Shown: positions 1 to 6,491 of the stretch, piece by piece
Layout of the letters: the number at the start of each line of letters is the position of its first letter
Position numbering within the stretch: the stretch's first letter is position 1
DNA from: Pseudomonadota bacterium
GTDB taxonomy: Bacteria; Pseudomonadota; Gammaproteobacteria; Burkholderiales; SG8-39
Length of the DNA: 10,434 nt
NCBI GenBank assembly: GCA_021825225.1
Contig: JAKAIH010000048.1
Span: forward strand, 1 to 10,434
Direction of reading: 5' to 3'
Notes under the pieces: generated by a model
What the model saw: the letters and a program-made list of their open reading frames with translations, nothing else
What the model was told of the DNA's origin: nothing
The model's database searches: none
Translations under genes and position numbers: made by a program

Positions 1-1
1 C

Positions 2-355
2 CTGCTGCAGATGCTCGAATCGCGCCTGGACACGGTGTGCTTCCGCATGGGCTTCGGCGCGTCGCGCAACGAGGCGCGCCAGATCGTGCGCCACAACGGC
101 ATCCTGGTGAACGGGAAGCGCGTCAACATTCCTTCCTATCATGTGCGCACCGGCGACACCATCGAGGTGGTGGCCGCAGCCAAGGACCAGCTGCGCATCA
201 AAGGTGCATCAGCTGCAGCCGCGTCGCGCGGCATTCCCGAATGGCTCGAAGTGGATGCCACGGCGCTGAAGGGAATGTTCAAGGCCAAACCGCAGCGCAG
301 CGAGCTGCCTTCGACCATCAACGAAAGCCTGGTTGTCGAACTGTATTCAAAGTAA
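2..355 (+). CDS. rpsD: 30S ribosomal protein S4, 3' part (5' end outside window)
   Basis: S4 is a primary 16S rRNA-binding protein that nucleates assembly of the small subunit; in many bacteria it also represses its own operon translationally. The frame is open from base 2, so the true start lies upstream; about 117 C-terminal residues of a protein usually near 206-209 aa are present. The visible part begins with the S4 RNA-binding domain: LESRLDTVCFRMGF, then SRNEARQIVRHNGILVNG and the NIPSYHVRTGDTIEV strand. It ends in the conserved LPSTINESLVVELYSK tail. The stop is 27 bases before rpoA, so the two are co-transcribed as the end of the alpha operon. Nothing unusual is seen. The identity is secure from sequence and from the following rpoA and rplQ. 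Confidence 0.97.
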   Translation: MLQMLESRLDTVCFRMGFGASRNEARQIVRHNGILVNGKRVNIPSYHVRTGDTIEVVAAAKDQLRIKGASAAAASRGIPEWLEVDATALKGMFKAKPQRSELPSTINESLVVELYSK

Positions 356-382
356 TTGTAAAAGTTTCCCAGAGGAACCTCC

Positions 383-1366
383 ATGCAAAGCAGTGGATTT
401 CTGAAACCGCGCATCATCGACGTGCAGAGCATCGCTCCCAATCATGCCAAAGTGGTGATGGAGCCGTTCGAGCGGGGCTACGGCCATACACTGGGCAACG
501 CGCTGCGGCGTGTACTCCTGTCCTCGATGCCGGGGTTCGCTCCGACCGAGGTGCAGATTTCGGGTGTGCTGCACGAGTACTCGACCATCGATGGCGTGCA
601 GGAGGACGTGGTCGACATCCTGCTCAACCTCAAGGGCGTGGTGCTGAAAGTGCATAATCGCACCGAGGCCCTGCTAACGCTGAAGAAAAAAGGCGAAGGT
701 GCAGTGACTGCCGCCGACATCGAGGTCTCGCACGATGTGGAAATCGTCAATCCTGAACACGTCATAGCCCACCTTTCGCCCGGCGGCAAGCTGGAGATGC
801 AGATCAAGGTCGAGCGTGGCCGCGGCTACCAGCCGGGCAACATGCGCGCGGCGCCTGAGGAAACCAAAGGCATCGGCAAGATCATCCTGGACGCCTCGTT
901 CTCGCCGGTGCGCCGCGTCAGCTACGCAGTCGAATCGGCGCGCGTGGAGCAGCGCACCGACCTCGATAAACTGATCCTGGACATCGAGACCAACGGCGTG
1001 GTCGAGCCGGAAGAGGCGATACGCTATGCCGCGCGTGTGCTGGTGGACCAGCTGTCGGTGTTCGCCGCGCTCGAGGGCACGCCGATCGCAAGTGAGCCGG
1101 TCAAGGCACCGCAGGTCGATCCGATTCTGCTGCGCCCGGTGGACGATCTGGAACTTACGGTGCGCTCGGCCAACTGCCTGAAGGCCGAGAACATCTATTA
1201 CATCGGCGATCTGATCCAGCGCACCGAGACCGAGTTGCTGAAGACGCCGAACCTCGGCCGCAAGTCGCTCAACGAAATCAAGGAAGTGTTGGCATCGCGC
1301 GGGCTGACCCTGGGAATGAAGCTGGAGAACTGGCCGCCCGCCGGGCTGGAAGTCGCGCGCGTCTGA
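383..1366 (+). CDS. rpoA: DNA-directed RNA polymerase subunit alpha
   Basis: The alpha subunit dimerises to scaffold beta and beta' assembly and contacts UP elements and activators. The product is 327 aa, a normal proteobacterial length. The N-terminal domain (about 1-230) carries [15 protein letters not shown] (34-48), the core of the assembly interface. A linker (about 231-246) leads to the C-terminal domain, where R261, N264, C265 and K294 match the DNA-contacting residues R265, N268, C269 and K298 of E. coli by alignment of TVRSANCLK and [10 protein letters not shown]. The C-terminus NWPPAGLE is typical of Betaproteobacteria. The start is supported by AGAGGA at 371-376, 6 nt before the ATG. 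It lies 27 bases after rpsD and 79 before rplQ, in the alpha operon. Very sure. Confidence 0.99.
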   Translation: MQSSGFLKPRIIDVQSIAPNHAKVVMEPFERGYGHTLGNALRRVLLSSMPGFAPTEVQISGVLHEYSTIDGVQEDVVDILLNLKGVVLKVHNRTEALLTLKKKGEGAVTAADIEVSHDVEIVNPEHVIAHLSPGGKLEMQIKVERGRGYQPGNMRAAPEETKGIGKIILDASFSPVRRVSYAVESARVEQRTDLDKLILDIETNGVVEPEEAIRYAARVLVDQLSVFAALEGTPIASEPVKAPQVDPILLRPVDDLELTVRSANCLKAENIYYIGDLIQRTETELLKTPNLGRKSLNEIKEVLASRGLTLGMKLENWPPAGLEVARV

Positions 1367-1379
1367 GAGTAGAGACCCC

Positions 1380-1425
1380 GCCCGCGGCTGCCGCGGGCAA
1401 GAATCGTAGCCCTCGGGACGAGGGC
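1380..1425 (+). other. Two tandem GC-rich hairpins in the rpoA-rplQ spacer
   Basis: The first is a perfect 8-bp stem with a 3-nt loop (1380-1387 pairs with 1391-1398; GCCCGCGG/CCGCGGGC). The second is a perfect 7-bp stem with a 3-nt loop (1409-1415 with 1419-1425; GCCCTCG/CGAGGGC). Neither is followed by a T-run, so they are not classical intrinsic terminators. They end 8 nt before the AGAGG (1434-1438) that serves rplQ. They could tune mRNA stability, RNase processing or rplQ translation; that role is inference. Confidence 0.6.
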
Positions 1426-1445
1426 GGAACAGAAGAGGCAAGAAC

Positions 1446-1844
1446 ATGCGTCACCGCTTAGGATTGAGAAAGCTGAACCGCACCAGCAGCCACCGCCTGG
1501 CGATGCTGCGCAACATGACCAATTCGCTGCTGAAGCACGAGGTCATCACGACCACGCTGCCCAAGGCGAAGGAATTGCGCCGCGTCGTCGAACCCATGAT
1601 CACGCTGGGCAAGATCGCCACCGTCGCCAACCGCCGCCTGGCGTTCAACCGCCTGCGCGATCGCGACATGGTCACCAAGCTGTTCAATGAGCTCGGCCCG
1701 CGCTACGCCAAGAGGAACGGCGGTTACCTGCGCATCCTCAAGTACGGCTTCCGTCAGGGCGACAACGCGCCGATGGCGCTGGTCGAATTGATGGATCGTC
1801 CCGAAGGTGCCGAGGGTTCCTCAACCGCGGAAGCAAAGTCCTAA
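1446..1844 (+). CDS. rplQ: 50S ribosomal protein L17
   Basis: L17 is a large-subunit protein that binds 23S rRNA near the peptide exit-tunnel region. The 132-aa product matches the usual proteobacterial length (about 127-132). It opens with [19 protein letters not shown], followed by [31 protein letters not shown], which is diagnostic of the family. [30 protein letters not shown] and the [19 protein letters not shown] strand complete the conserved core. The last dozen residues ([13 protein letters not shown]) are the usual variable tail. AGAGG at 1434-1438 lies 7 nt before the ATG. As the last gene of the alpha operon it is closed by the terminator at 1863-1897. Confidence 0.98.
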   Translation: MRHRLGLRKLNRTSSHRLAMLRNMTNSLLKHEVITTTLPKAKELRRVVEPMITLGKIATVANRRLAFNRLRDRDMVTKLFNELGPRYAKRNGGYLRILKYGFRQGDNAPMALVELMDRPEGAEGSSTAEAKS

Positions 1845-1862
1845 GACAGTTTTGTTGCATCG

Positions 1863-1897
1863 AAGAAAGCCGGCCTGTGTGCCGGCTTTCTTGTTTA
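1863..1897 (+). terminator. Rho-independent terminator of the alpha ribosomal operon
   Basis: A perfect 12-bp stem (AAGAAAGCCGGC at 1863-1874 with GCCGGCTTTCTT at 1881-1892) has a 6-nt loop (1875-1880). It runs into a T-rich tail through 1896 (TTTCTTGTTT). It lies 18 bases after the rplQ stop on the same strand. Stem, loop and tail fit an intrinsic terminator without mismatch. Confidence 0.93.
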
Positions 1898-2019
1898 TGA
1901 ACCGCCCGCGTCCAAATGACAGGGTAGGGCCCGCCCCACCTGGCTCCGGCGCATGCTGATTAAGCGCTCGTGCCCCGCGATGCGCCGTGTGTGCCGGGAA
2001 ATTGGCTTTGGAAGGGCGC

Positions 2020-2025
2020 TACAAT
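2020..2025 (+). promoter_or_regulatory. Putative -10 element (TACAAT) for a leaderless SAM hydrolase transcript
   Basis: TACAAT differs from the sigma-70 -10 consensus at one base. It ends 6 nt before the ATG at 2032, so a start site about 7 nt downstream would fall on the start codon itself. The only SD-like stretch, GGAAGGG (2010-2016), is 15 nt from the ATG, too far to work normally. No good -35 is seen 16-18 nt upstream, so the promoter call is tentative. Confidence 0.4.
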
Positions 2026-2031
2026 TCGCTC

Positions 2032-2763
2032 ATGGCAATCGTGCTGTTTACGGATTTTGGCGCCGGCGACATCTACGTCGGCCAGGTGAAGGCGGTGCTG
2101 CAGCGGATCGCACCTGGCGTGGCGGTAATCGATTTGCTGCACGATGCGCCGACCTTCAATGTACGCGCCAGCGCGCACTTGCTTGCAGCCATGGTCGACC
2201 GTTTTGCCGAAGATAGCGTATTCCTGGCGGTGGTCGACCCTGGCGTCGGCGGCGCGCGTGATGCCGTCGTGGTGCAGGCCGGGGACCACCGCTATGTGGG
2301 TCCGGACAACGGGCTGCTTTCAGTGCTCGCCGCGCGCGCGCGCACGAGCGATTGCCGGCGCATACTGTGGCAGCCGCAGCCGCTATCGACCTCGTTTCAT
2401 GGACGTGACCTGTTTGCGCCGGTGGCGGCCACGCTGGCCGCACAAGGCGGTCTGCCTGATGGCTGGCTCGGACCGAGCGGCGGGCTCAAGCTCGAATTTG
2501 GCGGCGACGACCTGCCCGAGATCGTCTACGTCGATCATTACGGCAATGCGCATACAGGCATGCGCGCGCGCGGAATCGCGCGCGGGGCATGGCTCGTCAT
2601 CGGCGCGCGCCGGCTGCCTTACGCGCCGGTCTTCTCCGCAGTCGCCGAAGGCGAGGCATTCTGGTACGAAAACAGCCTGGGGCTGGTGGAGATCGCAGTC
2701 AACTGCGGCAGCGCGGCAGGGCTGCTGGGCTTGAAAATCGGCGATGGCTTGGCCTGGGTCTGA
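2032..2763 (+). CDS. S-adenosylmethionine hydrolase (SAM hydroxide adenosyltransferase, DUF62 family)
   Basis: Enzymes of this family, relatives of the fluorinase and chlorinase, split SAM with water into adenosine and methionine, probably in the cytosol. The 243-aa product starts MAIVLFTDFGAGDIYVG (SAM-binding TDFG, residues 7-10). It has VVDPGVGGAR (67-76), GPDNG (90-94), FHGRDLFAP (122-130) and VDHYGNAHTG (167-176). Asp69, Arg76 and His123 have the spacing and motif context of the Asp-Arg-His triad described for archaeal DUF62 hydrolases (D68, R75 and H127 of the Pyrococcus enzyme), which favours hydroxide rather than halide chemistry. A GTG at 1987 would add 15 residues with no SD or family similarity, so the ATG at 2032 is preferred. 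It is a lone gene after the rplQ terminator and converges on the next gene with 40 bases between stops. The physiological reason for destroying SAM is unknown. Confidence 0.88.
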   Translation: MAIVLFTDFGAGDIYVGQVKAVLQRIAPGVAVIDLLHDAPTFNVRASAHLLAAMVDRFAEDSVFLAVVDPGVGGARDAVVVQAGDHRYVGPDNGLLSVLAARARTSDCRRILWQPQPLSTSFHGRDLFAPVAATLAAQGGLPDGWLGPSGGLKLEFGGDDLPEIVYVDHYGNAHTGMRARGIARGAWLVIGARRLPYAPVFSAVAEGEAFWYENSLGLVEIAVNCGSAAGLLGLKIGDGLAWV

Positions 2764-2803
2764 GCAGCGTCCCGACGCGCGCAGGCAACGTCCATGTGGC
2801 TGG

Positions 2804-3205
2804 TTAGTTCTTCTTCGGCGCCGCGGCCGGCAATTGCGCTTCCATGCACTTGCGGTGCTCGGCGCGTGTAACCTTGTCGTTGCATGCCGCCAGCGCCGCG
2901 TTGTGCACCTCGCAGCGTTCCTTATTGCGTGCCTTGGAACAGTCGCGCGCCTTCGGCGCGGCGAATTTGGCGGTCTGAGCGGGCTGGTGCATGCAACTGC
3001 GCCAGTCGTCGCCGACCTTGTCTCTGCATGCTTCGATATCCTTGTTGAGAGCTTCGCAGCGCGCCTTATCCTTCGCTTTGGCGCAATCCATCTGCCGCGG
3101 GCCCGCGCCCCGGCCCGGTCCGGGTCCCGCGGGCTGTGCGCTGGCGGCGATGGCGAATATCGCGGCGCTGATCGCCGCGAGCAAGGCAGAAAGAGTGGCT
3201 TTCAT
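2804..3205 (-). CDS. Exported small protein with duplicated four-cysteine repeat, function unknown
   Basis: The product is 133 aa. Residues 1-23 form a Sec signal peptide (MKATLSALLAAISAAIFAIAASA, cleavage expected after ASA). A Pro/Gly-rich linker follows, then two homologous units of about 33 residues. Unit 1 has Cys41, 50, 60 and 71 (C-x8-C-x9-C-x10-C); unit 2 has Cys89, 98, 108 and 120 (C-x8-C-x9-C-x11-C). They share the patterns DC-KA--K-RCE, ACxDKV and a final (S/K)CM. Eight cysteines after a signal peptide suggest disulfides or metal/heme-independent packing in the periplasm; that is inference. The ATG at 3205 is chosen because GGAAGGAA (3218-3211) precedes it and the signal peptide begins there; an in-frame TTG at 3262 adds 19 basic, Pro-rich residues. 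It resembles unnamed Cys-rich proteins common in Burkholderiales, but I cannot name a function. A possible FNR-type promoter lies upstream. Confidence 0.8.
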   Translation of the reverse strand: MKATLSALLAAISAAIFAIAASAQPAGPGPGRGAGPRQMDCAKAKDKARCEALNKDIEACRDKVGDDWRSCMHQPAQTAKFAAPKARDCSKARNKERCEVHNAALAACNDKVTRAEHRKCMEAQLPAAAPKKN

Positions 3206-3279
3206 CGGCTTTCCTTCCAAAGACGGAGGCCGCCGCGCCCGCGGGCGCCACGGCCTGTGCAAAGCGGAGCAGGGAAGAC

Positions 3280-3320
3280 AATCTACGCCCTGTCTCCCGC
3301 GCCGCTTTGACTTTGGTCAA
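3280..3320 (-). promoter_or_regulatory. FNR/ANR-like dyad with -10 element upstream of the Cys-repeat gene
   Basis: TTGACTTTGGTCAA (3307-3320) is a perfect 5+5 dyad with a 4-nt spacer. It differs from the FNR/ANR consensus TTGAT-N4-ATCAA by one symmetric base per half-site. On the - strand, TAGATT (3285-3280; 4 of 6 to TATAAT) lies so that the dyad centre falls near -40.5 from a start site about 3273. This is the class II activator position. The implied leader to the ATG at 3205 is about 68 nt. Geometry is seen in the sequence; regulator identity is inference. Confidence 0.45.
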
Positions 3321-3338
3321 GATTCAGCCGGCCGGCCG

Positions 3339-4151
3339 CTACAAGGTGACTTTTTCGCCGGGCTTGATCGGGAATACCTTGGTCGGTGCGTTGCCCAATG
3401 CCTGCATGTACTCCTCGGGCGTGCCCTTCAGCACCGGGATCGTGCCATAGTGCACCGGCAGCGCGTACTTGGGCTTGATCCACTCGCGCGTGGCGTATGC
3501 GGCGTCCTTCGGGCTCATGACGAAATGCCCGCCGATCGGAATGATCACCAGATCGGGCTTGTAGTACTCGCCGATGAATTTCATGTCGCCGAACAGGCCG
3601 GTGTCGCCCGTATGGTAGATCTTGAAGCCGTTTTCGAGTTCGATGATGAAGCCTACGGGCTCGCCGCCGATATGACTTTCATCTTTCCCCGTGGTGGAAT
3701 TTTTCCACACGATTTCGGAAGAATGTTCTGCATGCGTAGCCGTGACTTTGATGTTCGGCAGCGGGTTGATCGTGCCGCCTTTGCCGAAGCGCAGCGATAG
3801 CTCGGGCGGCAGTACTCCCAGCGTCACCCACACCTGGTTCAGGCCGGCCGGACCGTATACCGGAACGTTGTTTTTCTTCGCCAGTGCCGGGGCATCTGCA
3901 ATGTGGTCGTAGTGGCCATGCGACACCAGGATCAGGTCGACCTTGCCCAAGGCGTCGAGGTTCTTGTATTCGGCCGGGGTCTTGGGGTTGGTAGTGAGCC
4001 ACGGGTCCAACACGATCACTTTGCCGCCGGGCGTGGTGATCTTGATCGCGGACTGGCCGAGCCACTGTATCTCGACCTTGCCGCCCTGCGCCGAGGCGGC
4101 GCAGGCGGCTAGCATGAACAACAGGCTGAACCCCAATTTCAGATATTTCAT
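3339..4151 (-). CDS. Exported metal-dependent hydrolase, metallo-beta-lactamase fold (UPF0173-like)
   Basis: The product is 270 aa. An N-terminal export signal (1-21) has an LAAC at 14-17 that fits a lipobox (Cys17) and an ASA|Q at 19-22 that fits signal peptidase I, so it is either a lipoprotein or a soluble periplasmic protein. The mature part shows the metallo-beta-lactamase fold: LDPWLTTNP (48-56), the metal motif HGHYDH (78-83, with H78, H80, D82, H83), H140 in ATHAEHSS, D183 in HTGDTG and H234 in PVHYGT, a full set for two metals. The pattern is that of the UPF0173 family of uncharacterised hydrolases, most of which lack a signal peptide. Substrate is unknown. GAAGGG about 8 nt upstream of the ATG (on + at 4159-4164) supports the start. 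It follows the glycerate kinase gene by 78 bases, probably in one transcription unit. It ends in TAG, 133 bases before the Cys-repeat gene. Confidence 0.87.
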   Translation of the reverse strand: MKYLKLGFSLLFMLAACAASAQGGKVEIQWLGQSAIKITTPGGKVIVLDPWLTTNPKTPAEYKNLDALGKVDLILVSHGHYDHIADAPALAKKNNVPVYGPAGLNQVWVTLGVLPPELSLRFGKGGTINPLPNIKVTATHAEHSSEIVWKNSTTGKDESHIGGEPVGFIIELENGFKIYHTGDTGLFGDMKFIGEYYKPDLVIIPIGGHFVMSPKDAAYATREWIKPKYALPVHYGTIPVLKGTPEEYMQALGNAPTKVFPIKPGEKVTL

Positions 4152-4229
4152 GTTCCCACCCTTCCCTGTTCTAATAGTTTTGTAATATGCGCTCCGAGCG
4201 AGTGCCTCCGCCGGTCGCCCGAATCCGCC

Positions 4230-5501
4230 TTATAGCATAAGTATCACCCGATAATCATTGACGTTGGTCCTGGTCGGACCGGTCACGACCAGGTCGTCGA
4301 TGGCTTCGAAAAAGCTGTAACCGTCGTTGTTCGCCAGCAGTTTCTTGGCCGAAAAGCCCGCGGTCGCAGCGCGAGCGAGCGAGTCGGGCGCAAGCACCGC
4401 GCCGGCATTGTCTTCCGAGCCGTCGATGCCGTCGGTATCGCAGGCGAGGGCATGGACATCCGGCATGCCGCCCAGTTCCAGCGCGAGCGACAGGAGGAAT
4501 TCGGAGCAGCGCCCGCCGCGGCCTGCGCCGCGCACGGTGACCGTGCATTCGCCGCCCGAAATCAGCGCCAACGGCGGCTTGAACGGCTCGCCATGGTCGC
4601 GGATCTGGCGTGCCAGCGCGGCGTAGACCTTGGCCACTTCGCTCGCTTCGCCGGTAACGCCGTCGCCCAGAACCACCGGTGTGATGCCTTGGCCGCGGAA
4701 ATAGGCGGCGGCGGCCTGCAGCGAGCCCTGCGCCGTGGCGATCACCCGGTTCTCGACGCGCCGGAACAGCTTATCCCCAGGCTTGGGTGTTTCTGCGATC
4801 TCGCCGTTCGCGCCGCGCGCGAGGTGCGCCACCACCGACGCCGGTGCCTTGACGCCATAGCGCGCGATGATGTCCCGGGCATCCTGGTAAGTGCTCGGGT
4901 CGGGGGCGCAGGGGCCGGAGCCGATATGGGTGGGGTCGTCCCCGGTAACATCGGAGATGATCAGCGTCAGCACCCGGGCCTTGCACGCAGCAGCGAGCCT
5001 GCCGCCCTGAATGCTCGAAATGTGCTTGCGCACCGTGTTCATGTCCTGGATCGGTGCGCCGCAGCGCAGCAGCTCCTTGGTCGTGGCCTTCAGCTCATCC
5101 ATGCCTATGCCTTCGACCGGCAGGCTCAACAAGCTCGATCCGCCGCCCGACACCAGCGCCAGCAGCAGGTCGTCCGCACCCAAGGCTTTCGTTCGGCGCA
5201 GTATCTCCTGTGCAGCCTTCTCCCCGCTCTCGTCGGGAACCGGGTGTCCGGCCTCCATTACCTGAATGCGGTTGGTGAGGAGGCCGTGGCGGTAGCGCGT
5301 GATGGCGAGGCCGGCCAGGGGGGAAGCGGAAGGCCAGTGCTGCTCGACGGCAAGCGCCATGGCTGCGGCGGCCTTGCCCGCGCCAACCACAAGTGTCTTG
5401 CCTGCGGGTGGCTGCGGCAGATGCGGCGGCAGGATCTTGAGCGGATCGGCCGCACCCACTGCGGCGTGAAAGCTTTCGATGAGCAGCGCGCGCGGATCCA
5501 T
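4230..5501 (-). CDS. gckA: Glycerate 2-kinase, MOFRL family (often annotated hydroxypyruvate reductase TtuD)
   Basis: The family phosphorylates D-glycerate with ATP to 2-phosphoglycerate, feeding glyoxylate, tartrate or serine-cycle carbon into glycolysis. Homologues are often mislabelled hydroxypyruvate reductase (ttuD). The 423-aa product has family length. The N-terminal DUF4147 domain shows VVGAGKAAAAMA (38-49; Lys43 is the probable catalytic lysine), LVSGGGSSLL (116-125), NTVRKHIS (155-162) and SDVTGDDPTHIGSGPCAPD (183-201). The C-terminal MOFRL domain shows SGGECTVTV (315-323), GRGGRCSEF (327-335) and CDTDGIDGSEDNAGA (354-368). The ATG at 5501 is preferred because MDPRALLIESFHAAV is the usual family beginning; ATGs at 5534 and 5558 would extend it with unrelated residues, and no start has a strong SD. 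It lies 77 bases after the alpha/beta hydrolase gene. No glyoxylate carboligase or tartronate semialdehyde reductase is in the window, so the pathway is open. Confidence 0.9.
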   Translation of the reverse strand: MDPRALLIESFHAAVGAADPLKILPPHLPQPPAGKTLVVGAGKAAAAMALAVEQHWPSASPLAGLAITRYRHGLLTNRIQVMEAGHPVPDESGEKAAQEILRRTKALGADDLLLALVSGGGSSLLSLPVEGIGMDELKATTKELLRCGAPIQDMNTVRKHISSIQGGRLAAACKARVLTLIISDVTGDDPTHIGSGPCAPDPSTYQDARDIIARYGVKAPASVVAHLARGANGEIAETPKPGDKLFRRVENRVIATAQGSLQAAAAYFRGQGITPVVLGDGVTGEASEVAKVYAALARQIRDHGEPFKPPLALISGGECTVTVRGAGRGGRCSEFLLSLALELGGMPDVHALACDTDGIDGSEDNAGAVLAPDSLARAATAGFSAKKLLANNDGYSFFEAIDDLVVTGPTRTNVNDYRVILML

Positions 5502-5578
5502 GGCGGCCAAAGATAGCAGTTTTCCGCGGTGCATGCCACGCCGGTGCGGCCCGACCATGCGGGGCCCTGCGGCGGGCC

Positions 5579-6427
5579 TCAGCGCTGCATCATGTCCATC
5601 GCGCCCTGGAACAGCGCGCTGCCCGGATCGGCGAGCTGTTCGAGTACCGTAAGATGATTGCGGCCGGGCATCGGAATGTCGGCGGCAAAGGCATGGCGCC
5701 AGGTCCTGGCGATGAGCGCGTTCTGGCGTTTGAATTCCTCACTCTCCTCCCCACCGACGGCGGTATAGAGCGGCGCTGTGGTGGCGGGCGGAATGTTCAC
5801 CGGGCTCAGTCGGCGCGCTTGTGCCTGATCCAGTCTCAAATCCGCGTTCACGAACGGCGCATGCACCAGCGGCTCCAGATCGTAGATGCCGCTGATCACG
5901 AGGCCGCCTTTGACCAGGTTGTAGGGCAACTGCGGCATGTAGGTGTTCCAGCGTGCCGCAAGCATCATCGCCGCCAGGTGGGCGCCGGCCGAATGTCCCG
6001 CCACGTACAGCCTGCCCGGGTTCACCCCATAGCGCGCGCCGTGATGCCACAGCCAGGCGATCGCGAGCAGGTTCTGCTTGACGATGTCCTCGATGCCGAC
6101 GTCCGGGCACAGCGCGTAGTTGGGGAGAGCCAGGGTCACGCCGCGGCGGGCGAAGGCGGGGGCGAGGTAGGAAAAATCGCTCTTGTCGCGCGATCTCCAG
6201 TAGCCCCCGTGGATGAACACCAGCAATGCCCCGCTCTTGCCTTCGGCAGGGAAAATGTCGAGTTTTTCCGCGGGACTCGAACCGTAGGCAAGGTCCAGGT
6301 GGCAGGGCAGGCTGGTGCGCGTTTCCGCCGAGCGCTTTGCACCGCGCTCGAAAATCTGCACATGATCGGGGATCATCGCGCGGGCGTTGTACTGTCGGTC
6401 GTAGTAGGCATCGATGCTATCTGTCAT
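5579..6427 (-). CDS. Alpha/beta hydrolase, arylformamidase-like esterase
   Basis: The product is 282 aa, without signal peptide or membrane segment, so cytosolic. It has HGGYW (73-77), the oxyanion-hole motif typical of kynurenine formamidase / arylformamidase-like and BD-FAE hydrolases. The nucleophile elbow is GHSAGAH (144-150, Ser146), the catalytic acid is probably in VGGEESEEFKRQ (E227 or E228), and His258 in GRNHLTVLE completes the triad. The N-terminal YYDRQYNARAMIPDH segment is also common in this subgroup. In animals the relatives hydrolyse N-formylkynurenine; bacterial members have varied ester or amide substrates, and no tryptophan-catabolism gene is nearby, so the substrate is open. 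GGAG (on + at 6434-6437) lies 6 nt before the ATG and supports the start. It begins 64 bases after the GGDEF-EAL gene and runs towards gckA; co-transcription is likely but unproven. Confidence 0.86.
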   Translation of the reverse strand: MTDSIDAYYDRQYNARAMIPDHVQIFERGAKRSAETRTSLPCHLDLAYGSSPAEKLDIFPAEGKSGALLVFIHGGYWRSRDKSDFSYLAPAFARRGVTLALPNYALCPDVGIEDIVKQNLLAIAWLWHHGARYGVNPGRLYVAGHSAGAHLAAMMLAARWNTYMPQLPYNLVKGGLVISGIYDLEPLVHAPFVNADLRLDQAQARRLSPVNIPPATTAPLYTAVGGEESEEFKRQNALIARTWRHAFAADIPMPGRNHLTVLEQLADPGSALFQGAMDMMQR

Positions 6428-6491
6428 GCTCGGCTCCGGCTTAATTGCGCTTCGACCCGCGATCTCTAAAGCCGCGGACTGGTTGTGTCAG

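Noticed and set aside
740..1366. Possible transfer or breakage in the ribosomal genes
   Set aside because: rpsD, rpoA and rplQ are intact in frame, in the canonical order and of normal length; this part is ordinary core genome.
674..1447. Long open frame of 257 codons on the - strand opposite rpoA
   Set aside because: It lies fully across the well-conserved rpoA gene, is rich in Arg, His and Gln as antisense frames in GC-rich DNA are, and has no domain I recognise.
3316..3340. GGCCGG tandem stretch near the UPF0173 stop as a terminator
   Set aside because: It is a short self-complementary GC run with no clear stem-loop and no T-tract in either direction.
4190..4200. CGCTC-C-GAGCG palindrome in the gap between glycerate kinase and UPF0173 genes
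   Set aside because: The loop would be a single base and the stem only four usable pairs; no support as an operator or terminator.
4452..5516. Open frame of 354 codons on the + strand opposite the glycerate kinase gene
   Set aside because: It mirrors the kinase gene over nearly its whole length, with Ala/Arg/Gln-rich composition and no motifs; the - strand frame has clear DUF4147 and MOFRL motifs.
5563..5578. Short GC inverted repeat (GGCCC/GGGCC, 6-nt loop) just after the alpha/beta hydrolase stop
   Set aside because: A 5-bp stem without a T-run is expected by chance in DNA of this composition.
5654..6469. Open frame of 271 codons on the + strand opposite the alpha/beta hydrolase gene
   Set aside because: The opposing frame carries HGGYW, GHSAGAH and a catalytic His; this one has low-complexity His/Arg/Gln composition and no motif.
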